From: Pollenia angustigena
Lineage: Eukaryota > Arthropoda > Insecta > Diptera > Polleniidae
Direction: 5' to 3'
NCBI GenBank assembly: GCA_930367215.1
Contig: OV884059.1
Span: forward strand, 236,033,803-236,097,802
DNA: 64,000 bases
Shown here one piece after another: positions 57,001-62,333 of this stretch. The translations under genes were made by a program, and so were the position numbers. A model generated the notes under the pieces. It was not told where the DNA came from and did no database searches. It worked only from the letters and a program-made list of their open reading frames with translations. The first letter of the stretch is position 1; every line of letters begins with the position of its first letter.

Positions 57001-57613
57001 TAGTTGTATGCTTTTGATGAACGTGATTCATAAGTTCATCTTCCACATAATCGGAATTTGAAACATTAATATCTTTGTCCACCAAACCATGTTTATCTTC
57101 ATCATCGGTTTTTCTTAAATACTGTGGTATTGTTGTGGTGGTCGTGGTAAAGCGTCTCCCCATTCTATTTGTTTTACTTAAAGGAATTTCAGTTTCATAT
57201 TCCTCATTCGATAATGCCTTTAAGTTTTGCTGCTCAGTAATTTGTGTTGATGTATTATTATCATCATCTTCCATTTCTTCGGCCACGGAAACATTGTGTT
57301 CATATTCATTTTCCAGCGAAACATATTCGTTAGATAATTGATTGTCGGATATGTTGCGCACATTCTTTAAAGTGACTTCGGTTTTTACTTCCATATCCAT
57401 GTCCATGTTGTTTAATGCTGCCAGTTTTCTTTCATTTGCTTCAACTTCTTGTTGCAATTGAGCAGGATTATAAATATCATCGCTGGCACTATTTTGTACA
57501 TTATCAGCCTGAGCATTGCTACTGCTTTCATCATACTCGGGATAGGCGATTGCTGTAGTTACAATACACCCCAATAATAGTGTTATTAGTACACAGCCGT
57601 TTTTTAAAATCAT
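20612..57613 (-). CDS. vWA-domain type I membrane protein, eight exons over 37 kb
   Basis: Exons (minus strand, 5' to 3'): 57613-56263, 55259-55039, 54919-54767, 51614-51485, 34889-34689, 21821-21359, 21299-21134, 21079-20612. Every junction is GT-AG, all phases agree and the sum is 3153 nt, giving 1050 residues. Layout: signal peptide 1-23; Thr/Asn/acidic low-complexity region to about 400; vWA-like domain about 411-570; beta-rich ectodomain 576-1000 with a CC pair and a DGAGN turn; TM helix about 1003-1027; tail starting CCRRRK. The vWA fold is supported by AVIVDPSAES, NGDAFRGI, SAVFISTA and KRIRLYLIWFGE. The metal site is degenerate: DPSAE replaces DxSxS and the third-motif Asp is absent. 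It resembles hemicentin/VWA7-type proteins and is likely an adhesive or matrix-facing receptor (inference). I cannot name the orthologue. Confidence 0.85.
21134..21299 (-). CDS. vWA gene exon 7
   Basis: SLFIRGGQMNTVTVTVLVPQ then HITFSATASGTTTSLTVNLK, ending TIDTQ at donor GTATGA. This completes the beta-sandwich begun in exon 6. Phase 2 in, 0 out. Confidence 0.82.
21359..21821 (-). CDS. vWA gene exon 6
   Basis: DDMIKHFETYFFEGHTSYPA, a Gln/Asn/Thr-rich linker, then IIIAPGMLGQLYFEITNTGY and VVDERRYLMRLTPQ, ending phase 2 at donor GTAATT. 'PG--GQLYFEITNTG' is the pattern of a matrix-type beta-sandwich domain. Confidence 0.82.
21923..23415. mobile_element. Non-autonomous hAT element D (TSD ACGATGT)
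   Basis: Ends TAGACTTGCCAGA and TCTGGCAAGCCTA are inverted repeats with one mismatch. The flanks TACGATGT (21915-21922) and ACGATGTA (23416-23423) share seven bases in register. AGTACAT/AGTACG words occur at both ends, as in element A. A second MITE (22770-23005) is nested. It lies in intron 5 of the vWA gene, just upstream of exon 6. Confidence 0.75.
22770..23005. mobile_element. MITE with TGTTACAGTAACAG arms
   Basis: Inverted arms ATACCATAAATTGAAACAAA and TTTGTTTCAATTTATGGTAT enclose TTTCTCACTAAACTGTTAC and its complement. The right margin, GAGTTACAGAACATGGGCAC, matches the terminus of the element at 52715-53563, so it belongs to the same family. Confidence 0.7.
23432..24247. mobile_element. 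CCCAAC-type DNA transposon, copy 2 (inverted relative to copy 1)
   Basis: 816 bp bounded by CCCAACAAACACGAAG and CCTCCGTGTTTGTTGGG, with TT on both sides (23430-23431 and 24248-24249). The interior follows copy 1 at 2560-3366 throughout, in reverse orientation, including GGTGCCGAATGTTTATCTCA. Two copies with different 2-bp flanks support a true 2-bp duplication. Confidence 0.85.
24335..24897. mobile_element. piggyBac-like MITE (TSD TTAA)
   Basis: Ends GGCCCGTTTTCAC and GTGAAAACGGGCC are perfect inverted repeats flanked by TTAA at 24331-24334 and 24898-24901. TTAA duplication with a G/C-rich short TIR is the piggyBac pattern. It sits between inverted CTACGACTGTTTGGTAATA (24311) and TATTACCAAACAGTCGTAG (24930), so the host was itself a foldback. 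A decayed inverse relative lies near 28770-28855. Confidence 0.8.
25381..25494. mobile_element. Short MITE, about 110 bp
   Basis: CCCCTTATGCAAAAAAGTTA and AACATTGGTTAACTAAT at the left pair with ATTAGTTAACC-type sequence and AATGTTAACTT...CATAAGGCAG at the right. Compact hairpin without coding content. Confidence 0.6.
25488..25945. repeat. 232-bp tandem duplication dense in ATCGATT
   Basis: Two copies begin CAGTAACATTTTTAATTTT at 25495 and 25727. Each carries about six ATCGATT/AATCGAT words plus GCAGAC and CCAGCCATTT-type spacers in the same order. Similar ATCGATT words continue upstream near 25015-25050. Confidence 0.8.
26576..26830 (+). repeat. tRNA-derived SINE relic, family 1
   Basis: The head GCCAGCCCTCGCAGGGCGG runs to CGAAACATGTAAATATGACC, then a tail CATGTTGTAAAATTCCTTCC and TGAACTTAAGCCTAATT. 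Head and tail match the better copy at 36690-36984. Its B box is eroded. Confidence 0.6.
27038..27076. repeat. (TA)n microsatellite
   Basis: TATATATATATATATATA with flanking CATA/TATG variation, 20 bp upstream of the large TTA-flanked element. Confidence 0.8.
29515..30113. mobile_element. MITE with CCCTGCCTTTACACA end, copy 1
   Basis: TAACCCTGCCTTTACACATG at the left pairs imperfectly with CATGTGTAAATGCGAGGTAA at the right. CATGCCACTG words recur inside. A relative spans about 58616-59873. Confidence 0.6.
30365..31660. mobile_element. Pogo/Tigger-like element with ATTACCTC words, interrupted
   Basis: Left end TACAGTATAACCGGTTAATT and, inward from the right, TACAATTCCACGGATAATTA are similar. 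TTAATTACC/GGTAATTA words (CGAGGTAATTA, AATTACCTCAATGAGG) fill both ends. The middle, about 30600-31460, resembles the hAT families at 42428 and 52019 and is a later insertion. Confidence 0.5.
31660..32030 (+). repeat. Dispersed 'AAAGTACC' repeat, copy 2
   Basis: Same motif order as 9185-9670: AAAAGTACCAAATTT, AAAAGATAGATGGCGTG, AGGTTTAACCCG, AAAAGTACCAGACACCT and a TTTGAATCTCTTTTAG tail. Confidence 0.6.
32111..32672. mobile_element. Element built from GGCTTTATCTCTCATT words
   Basis: Outer ends TTTTTTGGGGGGGGTGCGTT and GCACCCCCCGATTTTTTC are inverted. Between them the word GAGATAAAGCCAT, or its complement GGCTTTATCTCTCATT with variants, occurs about eight times in both orientations. A GC-rich block GTGGCGGCCTGCGGCCG is in the middle. 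No protein is seen. Confidence 0.6.
32950..34481. mobile_element. 1.5-kb MITE with CACAGAAAAAATTATT ends (TSD CA)
   Basis: Ends CACAGAAAAAATTATT and AATAATTTTTTCTGTG, with CA at 32948-32949 and 34482-34483. The opposite arm of the host element at about 27412-27428 reads the uninterrupted site GACCTACTGAACACG, which confirms the boundaries. TTTGTTTGATTCTGTAAAAT-type words are repeated near both ends. The interior holds GC-richer, non-repeat-like DNA at 33110-33540. Confidence 0.8.
33110..33540. other. Unexplained segment with GGT(T)CTCCACCAG repeats
   Basis: The word (T)TCTCCACCA or ACTCCACCAG occurs five times between 33210 and 33320 at irregular 25-45 bp spacing. It is preceded by CTTCGCATAGGAAGGCGAGA and followed by a GC-richer stretch. 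I see no long frame and no terminal structure; it could be a captured LTR or untranslated-region fragment. Confidence 0.4.
34689..34889 (-). CDS. vWA gene exon 5
   Basis: EINLKKLVKFKTPTLTTFDN continues to TVYKLKVIPEDLTTEYSVFI and RGERKADTFL, ending phase 1 at donor GTGAGT (34683-34688). The alternating pattern suggests a beta-sandwich. The preceding intron is 16.6 kb and the following one 12.9 kb. Confidence 0.8.
34890..37540. other. Intron 4 of the vWA gene: no features apart from one SINE
   Basis: AT-rich DNA without long frames. The SINE at 36690-36984 is the only recognisable item. Confidence 0.5.
36690..36984 (+). repeat. tRNA-derived SINE, family 1, best copy
   Basis: The head holds an A-box-like GATGGCTGCGAGTG and a B box GGTTCGAGCCC at about 36800. 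The tail runs CATGTTGTAAAATTCC, TGAACTTAAGCCTAATT, GGATTAAAAACCATAAATAG and CAACAAAATAACCCCAATAC. Related pieces are at 26576-26830 and 45117-45221. Confidence 0.75.
37622..37932. mobile_element. MITE with ATGCCCGTAATTTC ends
   Basis: ATGCCCGTAATTTCAACAAA and GTAGAAATTACGGGCAT are inverted repeats about 310 bp apart, with AGATATCT just inside both ends. Confidence 0.75.
38761..38877. mobile_element. 117-bp hairpin MITE
   Basis: ACGGCCATTTTCACCAAGTT and AACTTGGTGAAAATGGCCGT are perfect inverted ends; GGTTA/TAACC continue inward. TAA at the left with TAA overlapping the right end suggests a 3-bp duplication. Confidence 0.8.
39124..40205. mobile_element. Non-autonomous hAT element E (TSD CACATAAC) built of 39-bp modules
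   Basis: Ends CAGGGACCGTAATAGTTAT and ATAACTGTTATTTTCGGTCCCTG-type sequence (right terminus CGGTCCCTG). CACATAAC flanks both (39116-39123 and 40206-40213). The interior is a set of modules GTTATTTTTTGATTTTTATT followed by TTTTTGAACAAAAATAACAG, about nine in all, direct on the left and inverted on the right. No transposase. A second MITE is nested at 39256. Confidence 0.88.
39256..39618. mobile_element. 363-bp MITE nested in hAT element E (TSD TTA)
   Basis: Ends GTCCCAATTTCCACAATGCA and TGCATTGTGGAAATTGGGAC are perfect inverted repeats. TTA lies at 39253-39255 and 39619-39621. Deleting the insert restores the module CAGTTATTTTTTG seen elsewhere in element E. TTA duplication fits PIF/Harbinger. 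Confidence 0.88.
40495..40735. repeat. GGGACTTATTTCATT word repeat
   Basis: Words of the type AATAAGTCCC, GGGGACTT and GGGGGCTTATTTCAT occur about seven times in both orientations, with a 19-bp A run at 40686. It resembles the word-built element at 49473-50440 in motif and layout. Confidence 0.55.
40905..41070. repeat. 'GCCGGCC' dispersed repeat, about 90-bp units
   Basis: Units read TTGCTAACAAAACTTTTCT, CAGCCGGCCATCGACCGGGC, then TTTTCTCC-CT-TGGTATAA. Similar units occur at 49770-49965 (with a CGGCCTTCGGCCGGGCG hairpin) and near 32300-32390. Confidence 0.55.
41305..42002. mobile_element. Non-autonomous hAT element F (TSD ATGTATAG) with TATCGATA arrays
   Basis: Ends TAGTGCTGGGATACTATCGA and CTATCGATAGTTTCCCAGCA followed by CTA. 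ATGTATAG flanks both (41297-41304 and 42003-42010). Both subterminal regions carry clusters of ACTATCGATAG/TATCGATA, the sequence bound in Drosophila by DREF and BEAF-32. The interior, about 41400-41930, has no long frame. Confidence 0.9.
42428..43427. mobile_element. Non-autonomous hAT element G, copy 1 (TSD CTTATAAC)
   Basis: 1000 bp, ends CAGGGAAACCAGAAATATGC and GCATATTTATGGTTTCCCTG, CTTATAAC on both sides (42420-42427 and 43428-43435). ATATGC words recur near both ends. The interior reads GATCGGTATACTAAAAGATTG and TTTCTATGTATTATACACAT, shared with the second copy at 52019 and with debris near 30600-31460. Confidence 0.92.
43546..43625 (+). repeat. tRNA-derived SINE, family 2, with poly-G tract
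   Basis: GTGCCCCGGTAGGCTAGCTG is a tRNA-like 5' half with an A box; the segment AGTGAGCTAGTCTATCAGTA then runs into 16 G and TTGCGGGTTGCGGG, which replaces the B box. Compare the intact copies at 49985-50111 (minus) and 60982-61152 (plus). Confidence 0.75.
43670..44460 (+). repeat. Dispersed 'AAAGTACC' repeat, long copy
   Basis: The head is ACTAGCATATACCCGCTACT with TCGTTAGCGTC and CTTCGTGGACATATTTTTAT. The body follows 9185-9670, and the tail has GATGATGAATGAGACAGTCA then CAACTTTTTTATATATATAG. Head and tail match 58873-59450. Confidence 0.7.
44819..46337. mobile_element. 1.5-kb palindromic element
   Basis: The arms, about 44819-45595 and 45650-46337, are reverse complements except for a 118-bp insertion in the left arm. 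Termini GGTGGCCGTTA and TAACGGCCAC lie between TA-rich flanks. ATTCTCCCCCCCC and its complement mark the ends, and the centre at 45560-45700 is oligo-A/T. Short frames such as AKISNFDPPKLRNFL appear in both arms as mirror copies and are not evidence of a gene. Confidence 0.85.
45117..45221. repeat. SINE family 1 fragment with 5' inversion and 13-bp TSD
   Basis: TATTTAAGAAAAT flanks the 105-bp insert (45104-45116 and 45222-45234), and the insert is absent from the opposite arm of the palindrome. Its first part reads AATTAGGCTTAAGTTCATGA, the complement of the SINE tail; its second part, GGATTAAAAACCATAAATAG onward, is in the sense direction. Confidence 0.8.
46338..48520. other. Intron 4 of the vWA gene, few features
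   Basis: AT-rich intronic DNA. Apart from the MITE at 47107-47311, a CCCGGG-type hAT fragment near 47880-47945 and a GTGGTGAATAAAGGTGTATA-type repeat near 48065, there is nothing to report. Confidence 0.45.
47107..47311. mobile_element. MITE with ACATATGGGCA ends
   Basis: ACATATGGGCACTTCCAGAGA-type left end pairs with TCTGTGGAAATGCCCATATG at the right, spanning 205 bp. Non-coding. Confidence 0.7.
48525..49267. mobile_element. Pogo/Tigger-like non-autonomous element (TSD TA)
   Basis: Ends CAGTAGTATTCCTGTTTAAC and GTTAAACCGGAAAACTACTG, each followed by GAACC/GGTTC inward, flanked by TA (48523-48524 and 49268-49269). CAGTA-N-TTAACGAAC is the pattern of pogo/Tigger ends. 743 bp, no transposase. 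Confidence 0.8.
49473..50440. mobile_element. Element with modular ends of ATGAAATAACCCCCC words
   Basis: Left end GGCGGCATGAAATAACCCCC and right end GGGGGTTATTTCATGCCGCC are inverted. The word ATGAAATAACCCCCCAAA and variants (ATAAAGCCCCAA, AAATAACACCCC) occur over a dozen times, direct on the left and mostly inverted on the right. It interrupts the CxxC protein fragment between FNMKN and NAPSV. A GCCGGCC repeat and a tRNA-SINE are nested inside. Confidence 0.75.
49985..50111 (-). repeat. tRNA-derived SINE, family 2
   Basis: The complement reads GTGCCCCGGTAGGCTAGCTA, an A box, then CCCCGGGGTTGCGGG and the B box GGTTCGATTCC (complement of 50047-50058). It is not a functional tRNA: the anticodon arm and 3' acceptor strand do not form. 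The tail differs from the copy at 60982. Confidence 0.8.
51485..51614 (-). CDS. vWA gene exon 4
   Basis: HTIVADALRGSQEVDVPVDT then LHVKIDKLMRRAVLETPNG, ending phase 1 at donor GTTAGT. It starts the beta-sandwich region that follows the vWA in hemicentin-like proteins. Acceptor TTATAG. Confidence 0.8.
52019..53832. mobile_element. Non-autonomous hAT element G, copy 2 (TSD ATCATAAC)
   Basis: Ends CAGGGGAATCATAAATATGC and ATATTTATGGTTTCCCTG, with ATCATAAC at 52011-52018 and 53833-53840. The interior matches 42428-43427, with an extra block of about 850 bp (52715-53563) that is a separate MITE. Confidence 0.9.
52715..53563. mobile_element. MITE with CCCATGTTCTGTAAC ends, nested
   Basis: CCCATGTTCTGTAACTTTAG at the left and GAGTTACAGAACATGGG at the right are inverted. 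GTGAGAA/TTCTCAC and AAATGTTACAG words lie inside both. It is absent from the sister hAT copy at 42428-43427. Same family as 22770-23005. Confidence 0.75.
53926..54766. other. Intron 3 of the vWA gene, remainder
   Basis: AT-rich with TATGTACATA-type simple repeats at 54310-54640. The open frame near 53967-54248 has no codon or motif support. Confidence 0.4.
54767..54919 (-). CDS. vWA gene exon 3: end of vWA domain
   Basis: 51 codons, LYLIWFGERSLSENETQDSV then GEVVIRSGGEILHIVGS. These correspond to the last beta strand and the 'ASGG-hfhv' end of hemicentin-like vWA domains. Phase 0 at both sides; acceptor TTCAG, donor GTAAGT (54761-54766). Confidence 0.85.
55039..55259 (-). CDS. vWA gene exon 2: central vWA domain
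   Basis: It continues DESPAAFYFNNTRQFL and ends LLKKRIR at donor GTTTGT. It contains NNGDAFRGISHAAEL, which aligns with the vWA second metal motif (GGTDTxxGL type) and keeps one Asp, and SAVFISTAHLAKH, where the usual FITDG Asp is lost. 221 nt, phase 1 in, phase 0 out. Confidence 0.85.
55620..56100 (-). pseudogene. Internally deleted mariner (DD34D-type) relic
   Basis: On the minus strand at about 55930-55720 the frame reads RVLIKHAMPKISELGYELLP then YPPYSPD-stop-APKDYFLF. That is the third catalytic motif of mariner transposases (PPYSPDLAPSDYxLF) with stops where Leu and other residues should be. Upstream, near 56040-56090, TATACGAGGGCGGGTCAATA and GTCCATTACTATTTGAATAA look like the 5' terminal region. 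Most of the transposase is missing. It lies in intron 1 of the vWA gene. Confidence 0.7.
56263..57613 (-). CDS. vWA gene exon 1: signal peptide, low-complexity stalk, start of vWA
   Basis: It starts MILKNGCVLITLLLGCIVTT, a clear signal peptide with likely cleavage after AIA and before YPEYDE. About 380 residues rich in Thr, Asn, Glu and Asp follow, with poly-Thr runs, an Ala run near residue 350-360 and several N-x-S/T sites. Dibasic GRRF and NRRF sites and an SRRRL site precede the vWA part. It ends VLVTLNES with one base over (phase 1) at donor GTAAGT (56257-56262). The low-complexity part looks like an extended, probably O-glycosylated stalk (inference). Confidence 0.85.
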
Positions 57614-58615
57614 CTTGCTTTAATTATATTACAAAATAAGTATTTGACTTTATATCTTAAAATTTTTAACTGATCTGATATCCGGTATTTTATTTAATTT
57701 TACACTCACTTCAGCATCCTTTACTTTCCACTTTAATTTGTCAACTGCAAGAAAAAAAAGTATGTAGTTTTATTAAAAATTTTTGTTTTTTGTGCATAAA
57801 AAAAAAAGAAAAAAGAAAGCAAATTACATTGACTATACCTGCACTAAACTCTATTACCAAAATAGAAATGTGCCTTCTACCTACTATACTTTTCGTAAGA
57901 AATGACATTTATGGCCTGTTCGTCGATAACGCATGAAGACTACGTTCGCTTAACTTACATGTAAAACAAAAACAATATTTTATAATTTGTTTTTGTTTTA
58001 AATGTTATTTAAGCGAACGAAGTCTTCTTTCGTTATCGACGAACAGGCCCTTAAATTGCTTTTCCTGTATACAAAGGTACGTTTATTAGATTTTAATCAC
58101 CATTTTTGAATCTTTTAAATTTCTCTCGTGTACATTTTTTTCATTAAGGTCACGAAAACCCTCCTCTGATTAACATTATTTAATTTATTTATTTTTATTA
58201 ATCATATGTAAATTTTTTTGCTTTTCCTCCTGGTAAATACTATAAAAAGAGATACAGTTTGTAGATTGCCTTGTCATAAATAATCTATTCATATGCAAAA
58301 TAATACAACGAAAGTTTTACGCTCTACGATAATCTTAGTTTTTATAGGCGTTTCTTAAAAGTTTTGGTAGTTTTTATTTTTGTTTAACAGACTGCATTTT
58401 GACAAAGGAAGATGCCAAATTAAGCACTGAAAGTGCTAAAATGGCATCACTGATTGTAATAAAATGCTGCGTGTATCGATTAGGTATGTAAGATAGTACG
58501 TTTGGGAGGTTTGTTTTAATCCTTTAATGCACTTGTTGTTTGTGTACAACAACACTTTTTAGAGCGATTTTCAAATTTTTGCAACAAAAATTTCACAAAA
58601 ATAATTTTATGGTCC
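57614..58615. other. Upstream region of the vWA gene
   Basis: It contains the 137-bp hairpin at 57913-58049 and, at about 58408-58456, a tiny inverted pair GATGCCAAATTAAGCACT / AGTGCTAAAATGGCATCACTG related to the ends of the hAT at 15834. No clear TATA box or further coding exon was identified. Confidence 0.4.
57913..58049. mobile_element. 137-bp hairpin MITE upstream of the vWA gene
   Basis: GGCCTGTTCGTCGATAACG and CGTTATCGACGAACAGGCC are perfect inverted ends; GAAGAC-TACGTTCGCTTAA and its complement extend the stem. It starts 300 bp upstream of the gene's ATG on the transcribed side. The duplication is unclear. Confidence 0.8.
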
Positions 58616-59873
58616 TAACCTGGAGTTTACAAATGCAAGTGCTAGTTCGAAAAACTCAATACCCTTTTTTACACACACCGTCACATTCTTCGTACTTGCA
58701 GCCCAACTTCCAAGAGAATTTGCTTGCAAGTAAATTGTTGACACTTGCAGCAAGTAAAATGACAAATGAAGAAACAGTGTTACCGTGGATGACTTTTGTA
58801 TCAATTTACTCGTACTTAGTAATATTTGTAAAAGTTATGTTTATAGCGGATTTTCTGTGTTTTTTTAAAAAAACTAGCATTTAACCCACTACTTCGTTAG
58901 CGTCTTCTATTTCTTCGTGGACATATCTGTATGCCAAAGTTTATTTTCTCATTCACTAAGGACCTTGCATGTTTAACTTTATAATTCTAGGTCCACTGCC
59001 AACGGATATTCAAAAAGTACCAGTCAAATTCGTATTCGTATTTTTTTGATAATTTTCGAATGTGGTATTAACTTTTTTTCTATCTTTAATGGTTCAAAAG
59101 ATAGATGGGGTATCAAAAAGTACCAAAATTCAGGTTTTACCCGTTTACTCCCTAATAGGGCCGAATTTCAAAAAAGTACCAGACACCTGTCCGCTTATTT
59201 TGCTAAAGAACAACGGTAAGTGTTACATTTTTTTGTATCTCTGTTAGTTTGGAGATATAAGTTACCGAATTTTCCCGTTTTTACCCTTTTTTAACCCCTA
59301 AACATTCGAATTTCTAAAAATCCCATCTTAGTGGATCGATTTGGTGAATGACCAATCTCTGGTCCAAATTTCAAGTTTTTAGTTTCAGGCGTTTAGGCTC
59401 TGCGATGATGAATCAGTGAGTCAGTTACGTTACAATTTTATATATGTAGATAAATAAAAAAGAGCACAACTATACAACAGCGCATTTTAATGGTAATTTT
59501 AATCTTAAATTTTAAGCATTTTGAAAAAAAAATTGTCAATCAAAATATTTTCTCAGTAATATTATGATATCGCCACTACGGCAATACTGGAGTGACATAT
59601 TTTAAAAAATAAACATAATTTTTTCATCAAGATGGACCGAAAATTAAATAAAGAAGAAATTATTAAATTTATTTTGTTATAACATGGTAATGCCTTTAAA
59701 CCGAAAAAACAAACCTTTTTTAATAAGATGATTTCGCTTCGAGAACATTTGAAAACTAAACTTACAACTGACTGTGTAAACACTCAAGCAACTTGCAAGA
59801 CTTTCGGCATTTTCGTTGATAATACGTATACCCTGTTTGCAAGTAATTACTTGCTTGTGTAAAGGCAGGGTTA
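58616..59873. mobile_element. MITE with CCCTGCCTTTACACA end, copy 2, interrupted
   Basis: The right end, inward, is TAACCCTGCCTTTACACAAG followed by GCAAGTAATTACTTGC; the left end TAACCTGGAGTTTACAAATG is a weak match. CTTGCAAGTA words recur inside both ends. It is interrupted by the AAAGTACC repeat at 58873-59450. Confidence 0.55.
58873..59450 (+). repeat. Dispersed 'AAAGTACC' repeat, copy 4
   Basis: The head ACTAGCATTTAACCCACTAC with TTCGTTAGCGTC, the body with AAAAGATAGATGGGGTATC and AGGTTTTACCCGTTTAC, and the tail GATGATGAATCAGTGAGTCA then TTTTATATATGTAGAT, match 43670-44460. Confidence 0.7.
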
Positions 59874-60981
59874 CTTCAGTTTTGTTTGCTTTGCACATAC
59901 ATGTGTATGTAAATGCTTTTTGCGTTTCTAACTTTTGAAAAAAAAAATCCTTTAAATGTGCATGAAACGGTTAACATGCAAGTAAATTTGTTGCTGGACG
60001 AAAACCTTAAGTAAATAAAACGTAGGTCTTTGAAATATTTGTCAAATTTCTAACAAAATATTTAGGTTGAATTATTTCAAAATATATTTACATATGTATG
60101 TACATATGTTTTAAAATTCACTATTCAAAAATTGCAAAGTTATGCAAAAAATATGCTTAAGTTTGACATTTAAACATATTTAACAATAATTTTGTATTAT
60201 ATTATTTGTAATCGATAGCAAATTTCATGTATGCAGTAGCTAAAGGCGAAAAATGATTGATTAATCAATAAAAAAAAATTATTTCAGCAAACAGTAGTAG
60301 GGTTCAAAATATTCAAGCAAAAGAAAACTTGCGAAATTAAAAATAAGTGCGATTTAAAATAAAGCTTTATTCACAATGATAGCAACAACGCTCATTCATA
60401 CTGGTTACCACCGCATCAGAGAGGGTTATGCTGGCGGTCCCTTTTTATACTCTCCACCTAGGGTTGCCAGACGGGCTTGATTTGGCTTGATTATCAAGCT
60501 TTTTCAATATGTGTGAAGAATCAAGAAAATATTTTATTTGCCAAGCTAAATCGGAATTTTTAAAAAGTTTGCATTAAATTGCCCAGAAAAGTCAAGAAAA
60601 ACTAACCATTATAGATCGTGTTATTTATATTTGACCTGCAGTTAAAATATATTGTCGAAAAGAACTATGGGAATTTGTATCCCAAAGAATAGAAGAAGAA
60701 TGTATAGCAGAAAGATAACAGAGTCTTATTTGTATTCCATTTATAACATAATCCATTAATTTCATGTATATGAAATATCCGAGCAAAATTAAGTTCTCCT
60801 ATCTCATATGGAATGGGCATTACTGTACCAAAATCATGCTTTCTGGTAAAAATAGGTATTCATAGAACGATTTTGTTATGTTTACTACCAGTATTCTACC
60901 AAGTTTTTTTTTATGTGAAAGTTCAAAAATAAAATTCTGAAATTTTAAACAGAAAATTTAAAGATTTTTGTGTAGAAATGA

Positions 60982-61152
60982 GTGCCCCGGTAGGCTAATT
61001 GGTAGTGAGATAGGCTATCAGTGCCGGGGTTGCGGGTTCGATTCCCGCCTGCCAAGAAAAAAGAAAGAGGCATTCATAATTTATTGCCGATATCTCAGCT
61101 ATTGGTGTACCGATGTGCCCGAATGTCAATTGCGTACTATGTGCGGTATAAA
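60982..61152 (+). repeat. tRNA-derived SINE, family 2, best copy
   Basis: GTGCCCCGGTAGGCTAATTG carries the A box, and GGTTGCGGGTTCGATTCCCG the B box at about 61038. The tail GAGGCATTCATAATTTATTG and CCGATATCTCAGC follows. A mariner inserted at a TA in or just after the tail. Confidence 0.8.
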
Positions 61153-61154
61153 TA

Positions 61155-62333
61155 AAGGGTGGTTAAATTGTAAGGGCCGATGTTGAATGTGAACCACACC
61201 TAAACGCCAAGTTTTTTTCCGAATTTTATGAAAATGGGCGTTCAAATCAAAATGCATATCGTGCACTTCGTGATTTTTTTGGTCAATTTGATCGTCCAAA
61301 TGTGCGTACAATCGCAAAAATCGTGGAAAAATTCGAGCAAACCGGGTCTGTAGAAGATGTGAGAACACCAGTGCATGCTCGTACAGCTCGTACTGCAGAA
61401 AATATTGCTGCTGTTCGCGATAGTGTGGCTGAATTGCACCTCTCACGCTCGTCGTTGATGAACATTATGCATAAAAACTTGCATTTACACGCTTACAAGG
61501 TGCAATTGGCTCAAGAACTAAAGCCTCTTGACCATTCCAAACGTCGTGAATGGGCAGAATGGTGGCAAGAAATGGCAACAGTGGATGATCCATTTTCGAA
61601 GAAAATCATCTTCAGTCATGAGGCACATTTTCACCTCAGTGGATTCGTCAATAAACAGAAATGCCGCATTTGGGCGAATGAGAATCCAAGAGTGATTGTC
61701 GAAAAACCAATGCACCCACAAAGAGTGACTGTTTGGTGCGGTTTATGGGCTGGCAGCATCATCGGGCCGTATTTTTTCCAAAATGAGGCCGGTCAGGCAG
61801 TTACTGTGAATGGTGTTCGCTATCGTGAGATGATAACGAACTTTTTATGGCCCGAATTGGAAGATATGGATGTGGACGATATGTGGTTTCAGCAGGACGG
61901 TGCCACTTGCCACACAGCTAACGAAACAATGGCTCTTTTGCGCAACAAATTCAATGGCCGTGTTATCTCACGTAATGGCGATGTCAATTGGCCGCCAAGA
62001 TCATGTGATTTGACACCGTTGGACTTTTTTCTTTGGGGTTATTTGAAAGAAAAGGTGTACGTCGATAAGCCAGCAACAATTCAAGAGCTAAAGGATGAGA
62101 TAATTCGGCACATTAACGGCATAGAACCTCCATTATGCCTCAGGGTCATCGAAAATTTGGACCATCGGATGGAGGTGTGCCGCCGTGGTCGCGGCGCCCA
62201 TTTGGCCGATATTTTGTTCCATACATAATTGAGTAATACCAATAAATCATAATAAAATAAAATTACAATAATTTCCTAAATAGTTTGTGTTTTATTCAAA
62301 ATCAACATCGGCCCTTGAAATTTAACCACCCTT
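61155..62333 (+). mobile_element. rosa-like mariner (DD41D), full-length ends
   Basis: 1179 bp with ends AAGGGTGGTTAAATTGTAAG and, inward from the right, AAGGGTGGTTAAATTTCAAG, extending to GGGCCGATGTTGA in both. TA flanks both (61153-61154 and 62334-62335), as expected for IS630/Tc1/mariner. It encodes a damaged transposase at 61203-62228. Confidence 0.92.
61203..62228 (+). pseudogene. Mariner transposase, inactive (first catalytic Asp is His)
   Basis: The open frame runs KFFSEFYENGRSNQNAYRAL through the helix-turn-helix (VRTIAKIVEKFEQTGSVEDV) to ADILFHT. No ATG precedes the conserved N-terminal part; the first in-frame Met is well inside, so the 5' end has been lost or shifted. Catalytic motifs: SHEAHFHLSG, where family members have SDEAHF, so Asp is replaced by His; QQDGATCHTA intact; CDLTPLDFFLWGY intact. 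Spacing between the second and third Asp is 41 residues, the DD41D (rosa) signature. About a dozen residues after DSVAE also appear deleted. It should be catalytically dead. Confidence 0.9.

Noticed and set aside
56299..57341. Frames on both strands overlapping vWA exon 1
   Set aside because: They are shadows of the low-complexity Thr/Asn coding sequence in the real frame.
61126..61721. Minus-strand frames overlapping the mariner transposase
   Set aside because: They are antisense shadows of the transposase.
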